Below are positions 1 through 34,706 of a DNA stretch of 64,000 nucleotides, piece by piece. The number at the start of each line of letters is the position of its first letter. Position 1 is the stretch's first letter. The stretch is from Proteles cristata cristata. Lineage: Eukaryota > Chordata > Mammalia > Carnivora > Hyaenidae. Made by a program: the position numbers and the translations under genes. The notes under the pieces were generated by a model. That model worked only from the letters and a program-made list of their open reading frames with translations. It was not told the DNA's origin and ran no database searches. The stretch is from NCBI GenBank assembly GCA_017311185.1, contig JAESUZ010003526.1:1116001-1180000 (forward strand), given 5' to 3'.

Positions 1-52
1 GGGGAGCCCGGGCCTCCCCTCACGGCCGCCTGTCCTGCCTCCCCGTCCCCAG

Positions 53-268
53 GGGGCCTTCTGGGGCCTGATGGTGGGGCTGGCCGTGGGTGCCACTCGT
101 CTGGTCCTGGAATTCCTGCACCCTGCCCCCCACTGCGGTGACCCGGACACGCGGCCGTCCATCCTCACCAGCATCCACTACCTGCACTTTGCAGTCGCCC
201 TCTTTGTGCTCAGTGTGGCCGTTGTGGCGGCTGGGAGCCTGCTGACGCCCCGCCCGCAGAGAATTCAG
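53..268 (+). CDS. SLC5A10: SLC5A10 third-from-last coding exon
   Basis: The exon is 216 bp, 72 codons, phase 0 at both ends. A pyrimidine-rich tract and AG (51-52) precede it; GTGAGC follows CAG at 266-268. It encodes an amphipathic/membrane stretch beginning GAFWGLM, an extracellular-type loop with paired cysteine/proline residues (HCGDPDTRP), and one transmembrane helix ending GSLL, then a short polar tail. Bases 1-52 are the end of the preceding intron. Confidence 0.93.
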
Positions 269-955
269 GTGAGCCTGCCCCGGGCCCTGACTCTGACCCC
301 TGACCCTCTGTGACTCAAGAATTTTCTAGCTCTTGAGGCGCCTTCCAGCTCAGTCGGTTAAGCGTCTGACTCCTGATTTCAGATCAAGTCCTGATCTCCT
401 GGTTTATGAGTTCAAGCCCCGCATTGGGCTCTGCGCTGATGGTGCGGAGCCTGCTTGGGATTCTCTCTCTCCCTCTCTCGCTGCCCTTCCCCTGCTCGCT
501 CACTCTCTCGCTCGCTCGCTCTCTCAAAATAAGTAAATAAACTTTAAAAATAAAAAGAGAATTTTCTAGCTCTTGACCCGTCTCCTTGTGAACCCAGCTG
601 CCCACTTTCTATCACTGACCCCTAACCTGGTCCGGGCCCACCCCTGTCTCCATCTCGATTGCTCTCTGCAGGTCGAGAACCTCACCTGGTGGACCTTGGC
701 TCCGGATGTGTTCGTGGGAGCCAAAGCAGGTACGTGTGTGACCCCAGGCTCTGAGTCTCTCTCCCACCCCAAGGAACGCTGGGCGTAGGAATACGGTGTG
801 GCCCTGTGCTCCTCATCTGTCTCCCTTTCCTCCTCCCACTTCCTCCAGGTGATGGCCAGGCACCCCAGAGACATGCTTTCTGGGCCCGTGTGTGTGGCTT
901 CAATGCCATCCTGCTCATGTGTGTCAACATCTTCTTGTACGCCTACTTTGCCTGA
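53..955 (+). CDS. SLC5A10: SLC5A10 (SGLT5), 3' part of gene: last three coding exons
   Basis: Sodium-coupled sugar transporter of the SLC5/SSF family; the human protein (SGLT5) is a kidney mannose/fructose-preferring cotransporter in the plasma membrane. Exons 53-268, 672-729 and 849-955 join in frame and encode the C-terminal 127 residues. These include [20 protein letters not shown] near the start, a hydrophobic segment [16 protein letters not shown], the conserved [11 protein letters not shown], and a final membrane helix [18 protein letters not shown] followed directly by TGA at 953-955. Ending on the last helix is normal for this family. Splice sites are AG/GT throughout. The start and most of the transporter lie left of the window. 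A SINE sits in the intron between the first two exons. Identity rests on recognised sequence plus the GRAP neighbour. Confidence 0.93.
337..557 (+). repeat. SINEC_Fc-like SINE in SLC5A10 intron
   Basis: Carnivore tRNA-derived SINE with box-like AGTCGGTTAAGCG and GAGTTCAAGCCC, a CT-rich middle and an A-rich tail. Flanking target-site copies AGAATTTTCTAGCTCTTGA lie at 318-336 and 558-576 and match exactly, so the insertion is clean. It fills most of the 403-bp intron. Confidence 0.93.
672..729 (+). CDS. SLC5A10: SLC5A10 penultimate coding exon
   Basis: Short 58-bp exon: 19 codons plus one base. The acceptor is CTCTGCAG at 664-671 and the donor GTACGTG begins at 730. It encodes [19 protein letters not shown], the cytosolic linker before the last helix; the leftover G joins GT of the next exon to make glycine. 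Confidence 0.92.
849..955 (+). CDS. SLC5A10: SLC5A10 terminal coding exon with stop
   Basis: The acceptor is CTTCCTCCAG ending at 848. The exon starts in phase 1 and encodes [19 protein letters not shown], then the final hydrophobic helix ending YAYFA and TGA at 953-955. The [10 protein letters not shown] sequence is typical of SGLT C-termini. The 3' UTR follows. Confidence 0.93.
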
Positions 956-1240
956 CGCTGGCCCCGTGGCCAAGAAGGCCGGAGCCCTTGGGGTCCTCAG
1001 GTCCACCTCACTTTCGCTAATGAGGCCGCTGAGACCCAGAGAGGTATGGACTCCCCTCACGACTACGTAGCCGGTCGGTGCCCAGGAGTCCTAAAAAAGT
1101 AGGGGGCCAATGGCCAGAGAGAAGGTCGTATTTCAAAACCAGCACAAAGTAGTCGCAAATGCAAAGAACATGAGATTTCTGAAAAACATCCTTATACTCA
1201 TTTTCCTGTTTTTATTTTGAATACATGGGCCCAGGTCAGG
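956..1240 (+). other. SLC5A10: SLC5A10 3' UTR (end not certain)
   Basis: Non-coding sequence after the stop. No canonical + strand AATAAA or ATTAAA is present in the first 300 bases. The nearest variant is AATACA at about 1220-1225, so the 3' end is uncertain and may reach into the GRAP 3' UTR on the other strand. Confidence 0.45.
1211..1216 (-). terminator. GRAP: Putative GRAP poly(A) signal AATAAA
   Basis: TTTATT on the + strand reads AATAAA on the - strand, 1.1 kb past the GRAP stop. About 25-50 bases further along the - strand is a T/GT-rich stretch (ATGTTTTTC, then TGTTCTTTG), as expected of a downstream element. It is the first canonical signal after the GRAP stop. Confidence 0.6.
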
Positions 1241-2334
1241 AGCAGCTTGGGGCTTGAAGGGGCTCTGGCTGGCTCTGGGCAGAGGGAGAGTCCCCATCAC
1301 CGGACCCTTGTCCCCATCTCCAGCTGCTCCTGGCTCCTCCCTCGCTGCTCGCTGCCCCCGCCACCATCAGCCTGGCATTCAAAGCACTTTCGGAGCCCCC
1401 CTTCACTCTTCCTGATCCCCAAAGTGCCCAGGTCCTGGGCAGGGGCTGCTCAGTACCGGCTGCTGGTGGCACATTCGTGTGGACGCCCCACACCTTTGCT
1501 CAGGCCAGGGTGCCAGCTCAGATGCTGCTAGACCTCAAAGTCCAGCTGTGGCCCTGACCTCCCGCTGGCCTACAGCTTCCCCGAGCTCCAGAAGCTCCAG
1601 TCCCGGGAGAAGTTGAGCCTAAACAAACCAGAGCCCGAGCAGCCAGGTCCCCCAAGTGGCTGTGCCTGGGGCTGCCCTCGGACCTTGTCCGTCATGTCCA
1701 ACCTGTGGGAGAGGAGCAGCTGCCTGTGGGCCGTCCCCAAAGTGTCTGGTGGGGCGTGGGTGCTGGGCACCCAGTGGGGCCCGAAGTCGTCACGGGGCTG
1801 CTGAGAAATCAGTCTCCACCTGGAGTGCGTCCATCGGTCCAGGCCAACACGTGTGCGGGCCCCTTGCTGGTACCTCACCACTAAGCCAGCTTCCCGGTAG
1901 GCAGCACAGGTCAAGGGTGGGCAGGGAGGCCCAGCAGATGGTCGGCCCCAGGTGAAGCTGTCCGCCATGCCTCCCCGGGTGGAGCCCCCACATATAGGGG
2001 CCCTCAACTCTCCCTGAGGCCGGGGCCATTGATGGTTGGAGTGAGTGGGGCTTCTGTTCCCCTGTCCGTCGACACCATGCGGCCAATGGGAAGAGCCCAG
2101 CGGCAAACCCTGGGGGCGCCCCTTGAGGGTGGGCACTGAGCATCGCAGTGGTCCTTGGGGCCCGGGGCCCCATCTCAATTTGTGTGAGGCAGCAGGAGCC
2201 TGGAGGTGAGGGGGGGCCACATTCCAGTCCCAGTCGCTCGGCTGAGCCCTGTGGGCCCCCGGGCCAGGGCGTCCACGCCCTCTCTGGGACCTCAGTGTCT
2301 GGTGGACGGACGGCCCCCTGGCTCTGTGCCCCGG
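1211..2334 (-). other. GRAP: GRAP 3' UTR (inferred)
   Basis: Roughly 1.12 kb between the GRAP stop codon (2335-2337) and the putative poly(A) signal. The sequence is GC-rich and largely free of SINEs. Open frames here on both strands show no conserved domain. The extent is inferred from the signal, not from transcript data. Confidence 0.55.
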
Positions 2335-26770
<24,436 letters not shown>

Positions 26771-28070
26771 CCGCCCAGCCTCTACGGCAGACCCCGAAGG
26801 CCAGGTGCGGCTCGCGGGGAGTCCCCGGGGAGCCCTGGGAGCGGATCTTTTGCCCAAGTCACAGACAAGAGGTTCCCAGAGAAATGTCCCCAGAGCCATC
26901 CCAGCAGCTCAGGGTCCCAGGTACCCGCACCAACTTGCCGATCTGCCCTCCACATTTCCTAAACGCCGGTGCCCCTCAGGGCTCTCCAGTGCCTGCTCCA
27001 TCAACCCCAAGCCCCTTGCCTGACATTCAAGGCCCTTCCAAGCCACCACCCCCACCCCCCACCTCACTCCTCTCCAGCCCCACCCTCTGTTATCTCCTTT
27101 CCCTGTAAACAGACACTGGGCCCCTGCCCTAGTAGCGGGGACACACCACTCTTTCGTTCCCTAGCCTTTGGCACACGCATGTCCCTTTGCAGGGTCCTCT
27201 CTTCCCCTTTCTCTTTCCGGGAGACTCCTATACATCCATCAAAGCCCAATATGGAAGGCGCCTCTTCCGGTTTAAACATCGGGCAGTGCGATTGAGATCC
27301 GAAGGTTGGAAAGAACTGCAAGTAAACTTGACCTTCCCTTAGTAGGTTTGTTATGGGCTGTGGAACTCTGGAGCAAGTGAGTGAGTGCTGTCGGAAGGAG
27401 CATAAGCGGATAAATACGGCGGTATTGCCCAGAACCCCCGTTCTCTCCAGGAAACAGAGGAGACACAAACCCAGAGGAGGAAGGCGAGGAAGGGCCTGCG
27501 GTGTGGGATGCGAGCCGGATGGACCAGTGTGAAGCCAGACTGCGTTCTTCCTGTAAAAGCATTTTTTCCTCCTTTGTTTATATCAATGTAGGTACGTCAT
27601 GCATTCGTGTTTTAGTCACTGCAAGGAATGATCTGAAAGGCTCAGAGGACCCCAGATTCGGCCAGTGGGACCCCTTTCCAGCTGCCTCCTTGTTCTGTTG
27701 CCCCTCAGGCTCCCTGGAATGATGACAAGTCCCCACCGTTCTCTGAGCACTTCCTCTCTGCCAGTATGTTCCAGCTTCCTGTAAGACTTCTCCAGCTCCA
27801 GCCCTAAAATCAGCTGCAAGGGGGGTGGGGGGAGGGCGGGCGGGGTTAACCGGGATGAGCTGGCGTTTGTTATGCTTATCACTCTGGTGTTGTTATTCCT
27901 TCTAGAACTATGGAGGTGCGTATGACCACACAGACGCATTCTATGAAAATATATTCACCTGTAAACTTATTATATATATAAACTTATTATAAAATTATAT
28001 ATATATAGATAGAAAGAGAGAGAGAGGGAGGGAGGTTCATTAGATATGAGTCTTTAGAAATAGAATTCCT
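26771..28070. other. Intergenic, no gene seen
   Basis: Mixed unique sequence upstream of GRAP. It includes an AT-rich stretch with TATATA and GA repeats at about 27965-28033. No splice-compatible conserved frame was recognised on either strand. Confidence 0.6.
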
Positions 28071-28260
28071 GGGGGGCGCCTGGGTGGCTCAGTCGGGAGA
28101 GCATCTGACTCTTGATTTTGCCTCAGGTCATGGTCATGAGGCTTGTGAGTTCGAGCCCCATGTCAGGCTCCCTGCAGAGCCTGCTTGAGATTCTCACTCT
28201 TTCTCTCTCTGCCCCTTCCCCCTCCCCTCTCAAAATGAATAAAACATAAATTAAAAAAAA
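28071..28260 (+). repeat. SINEC_Fc-like SINE
   Basis: GGGGCGCCTGGGTGGCTCAG head, GAGTTCGAGCCCCATGTCAG B box. Imperfect target copies TAGAATTCCT (28061-28070) and TACAATTCCT. Confidence 0.92.
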
Positions 28261-29310
28261 TAATACAATTCCTAGCGGACAGAGTATGTCCATATGTCTA
28301 CATTTATTTCTATGTGTGTATATACGGATAATAGATTAAAAGCCATGAACTCAATCAGATATGAATTGGTGAACACAGGTGAGGGTGTATGGGTGTCATT
28401 CTGCCCTTCCTACAGCTCTTCGGAAGGTTTGAAATTTTTCCATGTAGAAAGTTGATAGGATATACATGAATCTACAGTCTTCTTCAAGTCAAAGGTTTAG
28501 TTTAAAAAAAAAAAGTTGTGGATCCAGAAGAGGCATGTGGCAGAGGCCGTGGGAGCCCGAGATGGCCAGGCCCTGGTTGGCGCCCCACAACCCCTCCCTG
28601 TCTTCCGCTGCCCCAGCCCCCGGTGCGACAGGATGTCATAAGGCTCTTCTTTCCGGCTCAGTTTCAGCTCAGGCTTCAAAGCCCCAAAATTGTGCAATCA
28701 GGGCGTTGGGACCCCCCCCAAATCCGAGGTGCCAGGGGTGGAAGGGGACTCCTTATTCAGGAGGCCATGTGTCCCCTGGGGCTTGGGGGCCAGGTGGTTG
28801 GGTCAGTTTATGCTTTTCGGAGGACTTGTTCTGGACCAGGTCACACACAGAAGAGGTGAGTAGCTCTTCTAAGGGCCTAGGGCTAGTAAGGGCTGGGGTT
28901 CAAGTCCAGACAAGCCTGAGCCATAATCCCTGGGTCACGTGACCTCAGCCTGGTGCCCCGGCCACTCTCACAGCAAGTCGAAGGAGCGGTGCCGGCAGCG
29001 GGTGGCAAACCGTGGCAGCGCGAATGCACCGAATTCCCCGAGACCCGACAGGACCCCCAGCAGGGCCTTGACCGAGACGGCCGCTGGCGGCTGCGGGCAC
29101 CCCAGCTGAGGGTGGGTGGCGGGGCCTGGGAGGAAGGCGCATCAGCTCTGCCAGCTGGGAAGGGCTTCGAGCCCGCGGGGGGAACTGCAGCCGCGGTCCC
29201 CACGGAGGTCCCTCAAGAGCTGCCCACGGGAGGCGCAAAGCAGCGAGCGTTGGTCGCTAGGGGGGCCACAGCAGAAGCAGCTACAAAAGACGCGCAGCCT
29301 TAGACCCTAA
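28261..29310. other. Intergenic, no gene seen
   Basis: Unique sequence, moderately GC-rich in 28950-29300 with about 25 scattered CpGs. Frames at 28466-28942 and 28953-29303 have no recognisable domain and poor codon character, so they are not called. Confidence 0.55.
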
Positions 29311-29313
29311 CCC

Positions 29314-29800
29314 CTGTGGCAGGCCGATCAAAGGCCCAAGGCCCAAAGACACCCAGGTCCTAATCCCGGGGCCGGCCCTGCGAAGGTCCCCTCCTCTGAC
29401 CAAGGGACCTCGCAGATGCGGCTGAGGTGAGATCTTGAGATGTGAGAGGATCCTGGGTTATCTGGGCCCCAGGGTAACCTCAAGAGTCCCGTGAGAGGGA
29501 GGCAGGGGGGAGGCCTGACATAGAAGCGTCAGGAATGTAACCAAAACCCTATGCTACCTAGGCTTGCGGCTTTGAAGACGAGGGAGGGACACCAGCCAAG
29601 GACGCCAGGAGCACAGCTCTGGGAGCTGAGAGCAGCCCCACGCGGATTCTCCCCTGGAGGCTCCAGAAGGAGGGCCTGCCCTGGCCTTGACGCTAGCCCA
29701 CCGAGACTTCCGGCCTCCAAAACCGTACAGAATTCCCTCATGTTGTTAAAGCCACTCGAGCTTGTGAGGACTTGGTACAGAAGCCACAGGAAACAAACAC
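29314..29800 (+). repeat. MLT1-type LTR (ERVL-MaLR)
   Basis: Matches the familiar order of this mammalian [123 protein letters not shown] and AAGCCACTCGAGCTTGTGAG. Ends near GCCACAGGAAAC. An old non-coding solo LTR. Confidence 0.85.
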
Positions 29801-29856
29801 ACCCATCGCCCTTGGGGCTGACCCTGCAGGGATCAGAGATAGAAATGGCAGCTTGA

Positions 29857-30087
29857 GGGGCGCCTGGGTGGCCCCATCAGTTCAGCGTCCGACTTCGGCT
29901 CAAGTCATAATCCTGCAGTTCACGAGTTCGGGCCCTGCGTCGGGCTCTGTGCTGACAGCTAGCTCAGAGCCTGGAGCCTGCTTCGGATTCTGCGTCTCCC
30001 TCTCTCTCTGCCCCTCCCCTGCCCACAATCTGCCTCTCTCTCTTTCAAAAAAAAAAAAGGAAAATTTTAAATAATTAAAAAAAAAAA
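29857..30087 (+). repeat. SINEC_Fc-like SINE
   Basis: GGGGCGCCTGGGTGGCCCCA head, CGGGCTCTGTGCTGACAGCT body and two A-runs at the tail. Partial target copies around CAGCTTGAG and CAACTTGAG. Confidence 0.92.
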
Positions 30088-30804
30088 AGGAATCACAACT
30101 TGAGACCTTAGAGAAGAAGACAGAGAAATTGATCCAGGTCTGGATCTGGGGCCGGGGCTCGGGGAAAGTGCAGTTTCAATGAATGCCCTGTAATGGTCAG
30201 ACTGGACGGCACCATTCACCTCCCAAGGAGGCAGGACAGGGGACTTTTTATTATCAGATATTGACTGAGACATCTGAGGGCTCTCCCTGAGTCTTCATCC
30301 CGGGCAGGGAGGGAGAGCATTTGTCAGGGAAAGTTCAAGACAGTGGAGAGAAAGGGTCACGTTGTTTTCTGGGGCTCCTTCACTTAACTAATTCTGGAGC
30401 CCCTCCTCCGCGCCCAGCTCTGCGTGAGGTTTTGTGCATTTTCACCAGTGCGGTGGAGAGAAAAATCAAAACGAAACAGAGACAGACATCGGGCAGACCC
30501 AGCACAAGGGGGTGCCACAGACCTGCCTCCTCATAACACCGGTGAAAACCAGTAAACAAAACCGAACACGTATTTAAAGCTTCTGGAAACGGTCCAAAGG
30601 GTGAACAGACAATGAAAAAACCCATTCAAGAACATTTAGGAAAACTCGGTAAGATGGGTGGTAGCCTGTGACATTGGAAACAAGAACACTTCCCCTCTTC
30701 ACCCTCCTTCTGGCTCAGTGAGGTGAAGACTCCAGATCACTTCAGCCTACGGCATAGGTCCCCTCTCCCAGCCCGAGAACACTGGACCCCTGTGGGGGGT
30801 GAAC
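30088..30804. other. Unassigned stretch, possibly internal ERV sequence
   Basis: No gene is seen. On the minus strand this lies immediately downstream of the primer-binding-site-like sequence at 30805-30823, so part may be the leader of a decayed provirus. No gag-like frame was recognised. Confidence 0.35.
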
Positions 30805-30823
30805 AATCCGGGACGAGCCACGA
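30805..30823 (-). other. Retroviral primer-binding-site-like sequence
   Basis: The minus strand reads TCGTGGCTCGTCCCGGATT, about 16 of 19 positions of the tRNA-Pro site typical of gammaretrovirus-like ERV1 elements. It directly follows the apparent end of an LTR on the same strand. Confidence 0.5.
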
Positions 30824-30826
30824 GGA

Positions 30827-31240
30827 TGGTGAAAGAATTCACCCAGGGCGGAGCAAAAGACACAGAGGTCTGTTGCATACAGAAGGCAGCAGCAGGCAGG
30901 ACAGCGAGGAGAGACTCGAAAGGCATCCAAAGGTTACGATGACAGATCAAGGTTAACCCCCCAAAGGGGTGCAGATTGATTTGTGAGAGCAGGACACAGA
31001 GCGGGGAGCAGCTCCAGGAAAGTCACGACTTCTGACCAAGTGTATTCGGCGCAGTCACCCTGAAGAAGGTGGAGAATGAAGTCTTCTGATCGGGAAGGAG
31101 AGATCCCCAGAGCCTGTGCGGGAAAGTAGGGAGTTTTTCTAAGATAATATAATAGAATGATTGAATGCGAGAGAATGGGGGCCGGCAATGGACCAGAGTC
31201 ACGGCCTCTAGGCCTCGGGGTACGGATCACCTGAGTCTCA
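30827..31240 (-). mobile_element. Antisense ERV1-like LTR remnant
   Basis: On the minus strand, CCTCTGTGTCTTTTGCTCCG and CCTGGGTGAATTCTTTCACCA have the look of an R-U5 end just before a primer site. The upstream U3 boundary is unclear and may continue past the SINE at 31245. Old, non-coding. Confidence 0.5.
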
Positions 31241-31244
31241 TTTG

Positions 31245-31477
31245 TTTTTTGTTTTTTTAAGTTTTTAATGTTTTTTATTTATTTCTGAGAGAGAGAGAGA
31301 GAGACAGTGTGAGCAGGGGAGGGTCAGAGAGAGAGGGAGACACAGAATCTGAAACAGGCTCCAGGCTCTGAGCTGGCTGTCAGCACAGAGCCCGATGCAG
31401 GGCTCGAACCCACAAACCGCAAGATCATGACGTGAGCTGAAATCGGATGCTTAACCGGCTGAGCCACCCAGGCGTCC
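31245..31477 (-). repeat. SINEC_Fc-like SINE
   Basis: Reverse copy ending GCCACCCAGGCGTCCCAC. Exact target copies CACCTGAGTCTCATTTG at 31228-31244 and 31478-31494. Confidence 0.96.
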
Positions 31478-31494
31478 CACCTGAGTCTCATTTG

Positions 31495-32545
31495 AATAAC
31501 GTGTAGTTCTGCAACGGCCCACAGCTGTACCTGGCGGAGGGCTCCTCTTCCGGGGCAGGAGTGGTCTTGATTCTGGAAAGATGCGTCCCCGTGGAGAAGC
31601 CGCGAAGGGCTACCACTGCTGGAGTGGCCGGGAGAACTCTAGAGGACCCCGTTCAGCCAGGTTCACGTGGCTTTCTGTTCTACGAGAGTCCTGAGGTATA
31701 CCCAATTCCCGGATGTAAGTTTTGGATGTTGTTTCCTGGGAACGAGGGGTCAGGTCTGGGACTGTACTGGGTTTGCTGGTCACTAATGGCGGAGACGCTG
31801 TGCCCTGGGGATATAACATAATGTGTGAGACGGTGGATTTCAGGGCCTGATACAAGATTGTCTGGAAGAAAGTTCTCCCGTAAAGAACCTCGAAGGTACT
31901 GAGATGGGTGGTGGCATTTGGGGGTGATAGATGACCTTAATCTTGGCTAAAAAAACAAATTTGTTTCTGTCCGAGACAGACCAGACATTGCAAAGGGAGT
32001 GTGGACCCTAAAGGTCCCTGCATCTCCGTTCGCAACCTCACTGATGGGCATCGCATTTTGTGGAGAAACAGAAGTCAGGTCCTTAGGCTTCTAGTTAGTG
32101 CCAGGCGGGTATGGGATGTAAGAGAGGGGCCTTGGTGGGTGGTGGCATGGTGGTGGCAATGGCAGAGTCCCCCAGGGCGTTAGTAGGACCCTGGGGAGCC
32201 TCTGGACCCTGAGGGGGAGGGGAAAGTGACCGGATGGAATAAAAGAGGGTCATCTAGAATGTCCACAGGGTTAGATGGACCATGAAACCAAGAAAGACAC
32301 CTTCTACAGTTTTCGTGGGGGCCTGGGCTTGGGGACAATGCCATGAAGACCTGTACATATGAGACTTCTGACCATTTGAAGGAGTTCTGGTAAAAGAGGT
32401 CGAGCTAAAAAATAATATTTTAAGAAAGAGATCTGTGGAGGGGCCACACCTCTTGATCTGGGAGTTTTTCCTGAGGCCGGAAACGTTACCCGAAGAGAGG
32501 AGACATTTTCTCCTCAGCCCTGGGGTCAAACTTGTTCCAGGTTTT
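31495..32545. other. Unassigned intergenic stretch
   Basis: Unique-looking sequence with no recognised repeat or exon. The base composition and a lack of long frames suggest decayed retroelement or plain intergenic DNA. Confidence 0.4.
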
Positions 32546-32562
32546 AAGAATACAGCCCAAGG

Positions 32563-32783
32563 AGGGGCGCCTCGGTGGCTTAGTGGGTTAAGCGTCCGAC
32601 TTTCGCTTAGGTCATGATCTCGCGGTTCATGGGTTCGAGCCCCGCGTCGGGCTCTGTGCTGACTGCCAGCTCAGAGCCTGGAGCCTGTTTCAGTCTGTGA
32701 CTCCCTCTCTCTCTGACCCTCCCCTGCTCACGCTCTCTCTCTCTCTCCTAGAAATAAAATTAAAAAAACATTAAAAAAAAAAA
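32563..32783 (+). repeat. SINEC_Fc-like SINE, first of a tandem pair
   Basis: GCGCCTCGGTGGCTTAGTGG head. Left target copy AAGAATACAGCCCAAGG at 32546-32562, and the identical 17-mer again at 32784-32800. Confidence 0.96.
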
Positions 32784-32800
32784 AAGAATACAGCCCAAGG

Positions 32801-33024
32801 TTGGGGTGCCTTGGTGGCTTAGTCAGTTAAGCGTCCGACTTTTGCTTAGGTCATGATCTCACGGTTCGTGGGTTCGAGCCCCGCGTCAGGCTCTGTGCTG
32901 ACTGCCAGCTCAGAGCCTGGAGCCTGTTTCAGTCTGTGACTCCCTCTCTCTCTGACCTTCCCCTGCTCACGCTGTCTCTCTCTCTCTATCTCCTAGAAAT
33001 AAATAAAACATTAAAAAAAAAAAA
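32801..33024 (+). repeat. SINEC_Fc-like SINE, second of a tandem pair
   Basis: TGCCTTGGTGGCTTAGTCAG head. It is flanked by the same 17-mer AAGAATACAGCCCAAGG at 32784-32800 and 33025-33041. Same subfamily as its partner (both have GACTGCCAGCTCAGAGCCTG) but with scattered differences. Confidence 0.96.
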
Positions 33025-33041
33025 AAGAATACAGCCCAAGG

Positions 33042-33869
33042 GTGAGTCCGAAGGAATAGAAGGGGCTCATCCCATAGTGGAAAAGACCGGCTACCGATTC
33101 CCAAAGGGGCGTCCACCAAAGGGAATGGAGTTCCAACCTGTGGTCACAATTTCAGTCAGGGTGTCCCCACTGACCTCAAAAAGGACCAGACATTATGAGG
33201 GGCGACTAACCCCACTGGGGAGTCCCAACCAAGGAGAGGGGCGCGGCAAATGGCCACAGCAATCCCCACTGGGTCACTGCGGGCCCTTTCACCTCCCCAG
33301 GCTTCCATTGTCCAAGCCTGTTGCCTACAAGCTGCCTCTACACCCTCCCCCCCAAACCAAGACGCACCCACCCTCTTGCCCCAGACCAAGAGCACCAGGC
33401 CCCTCTCCCCCAGCTCCCAGTAAGAGGGCCTTCTTCCTGGGAGGCACAGGAAGCTGCTCCAGCTACCGACTGCTGAGGCTAAGTGCATGGCGGCAGTGGA
33501 GAGGAGGCCTCCCTCTGCCCGGCCTCCATTCCTGGAACAGGGCCAGTGCTTTGTGCTGAGAACCCTAGGGCCCTCTTCCCCTGCCTGGGCTCAGGAGGTG
33601 GAGACCGCCCCCAAGAGGGGCAAGCTGAAAAGACCTCAGGCGGGCCCCTCCCTCCCAGTGGGTCTCCTCACCCGGGCCCAGCTCCTAACGCAGGGGTATT
33701 ATTCAGAGAGAAGGTTGCCATTGTCCACACCCTGGGTTCCAGAGGCCGCTCAGCGGTTTGTCCAGGGATAGAAACTGGCCATAAAACAGCTCCTTCTCTC
33801 TTTCTGGAACTGACCTCATGTGGAGCAGAGTGAAGGTCAGACATAAAGGTGCTCTCAAGAACAGGAAGG
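33042..33869. other. Unassigned intergenic stretch
   Basis: GC-rich unique sequence. A + strand frame running from 32936 to 33559 begins inside the SINE and its proline-rich continuation matches no family I know, so it is not called as a gene. Confidence 0.45.
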
Positions 33870-34100
33870 GGTCTGTGGCTCCTGGGTGGCTCAGTCGGTG
33901 AAGCCTCCGACTTCGGCTCAGGTCATGAACTCGCAGTTTGTGAGTTCAAGCCCCGCGTCGGGCTCCGTGCTGACAGCTCAGAGCCTGGAACCTGCTTCGG
34001 ACTCTGTGTCTCCCTTTTTGTCTCTGTTCCTTCCCTGCTCACACTCTGTCTCTTGCGCTCTCTCAAAAATAAATAAATAAACATTTTTAAAAATTTTAAA
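33870..34100 (+). repeat. SINEC_Fc-like SINE
   Basis: CTCCTGGGTGGCTCAGTCGG head, GAGTTCAAGCCCCGCGTCGG B box, (AAAT)n tail. Confidence 0.92.
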
Positions 34101-34706
34101 TTATGAACCATACAGTATTCCTTCAAAAGAGCCCGAGTTGATTTAATTCTTCGTAGTAGAACAATGTGCGCCCCAGGATACTGCTGAAAACAATAGAAAA
34201 CTCAGTTGGAAATTAGCGCAGTTTAACAGCTGGGTGCGATCGGGAATGTGACACCAGGCCACACCGCTGCCACCCCGGGTGCCTAGGAGCAGCCCAAAGC
34301 TGCGTCTCCCTGGAGAGATTATCAGAGGTTGAACACTGTGAGGAAGAAAGAGACTTCACCAAAAGTATCCAGTTGTCACTAAGCAAATAAGAAAATAACA
34401 ACAATAATGAAAACAGAACAAAAATCAGGAAAGCATGACGATACACAGGAAAATATTCAGGCAACACAAAGTGCCTCTGAGACAGACCAGATGTCAGGTT
34501 TACCAGAAAAAGACTTTAAAGGAGTCATTTGAACCATGTTTACAGAACTAAAGGAAACCGTGATCAAAGAAAGTAAAGGAAGGTGTGATGAGACGTCTCA
34601 TCAAATAGAGAATGTAAAAAAAGAGGCTGAAATTGTGAAGGAACTGAAGGAACATTATAGAGTCAGAAAGTACAATAACTAAAATGAAAGATTCACAAGA
34701 AGGTAC

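Noticed and set aside
32936..33559. 207-residue + strand frame
   Set aside because: Its start lies in a SINE tail and the rest is proline-rich with no family likeness or splice support.
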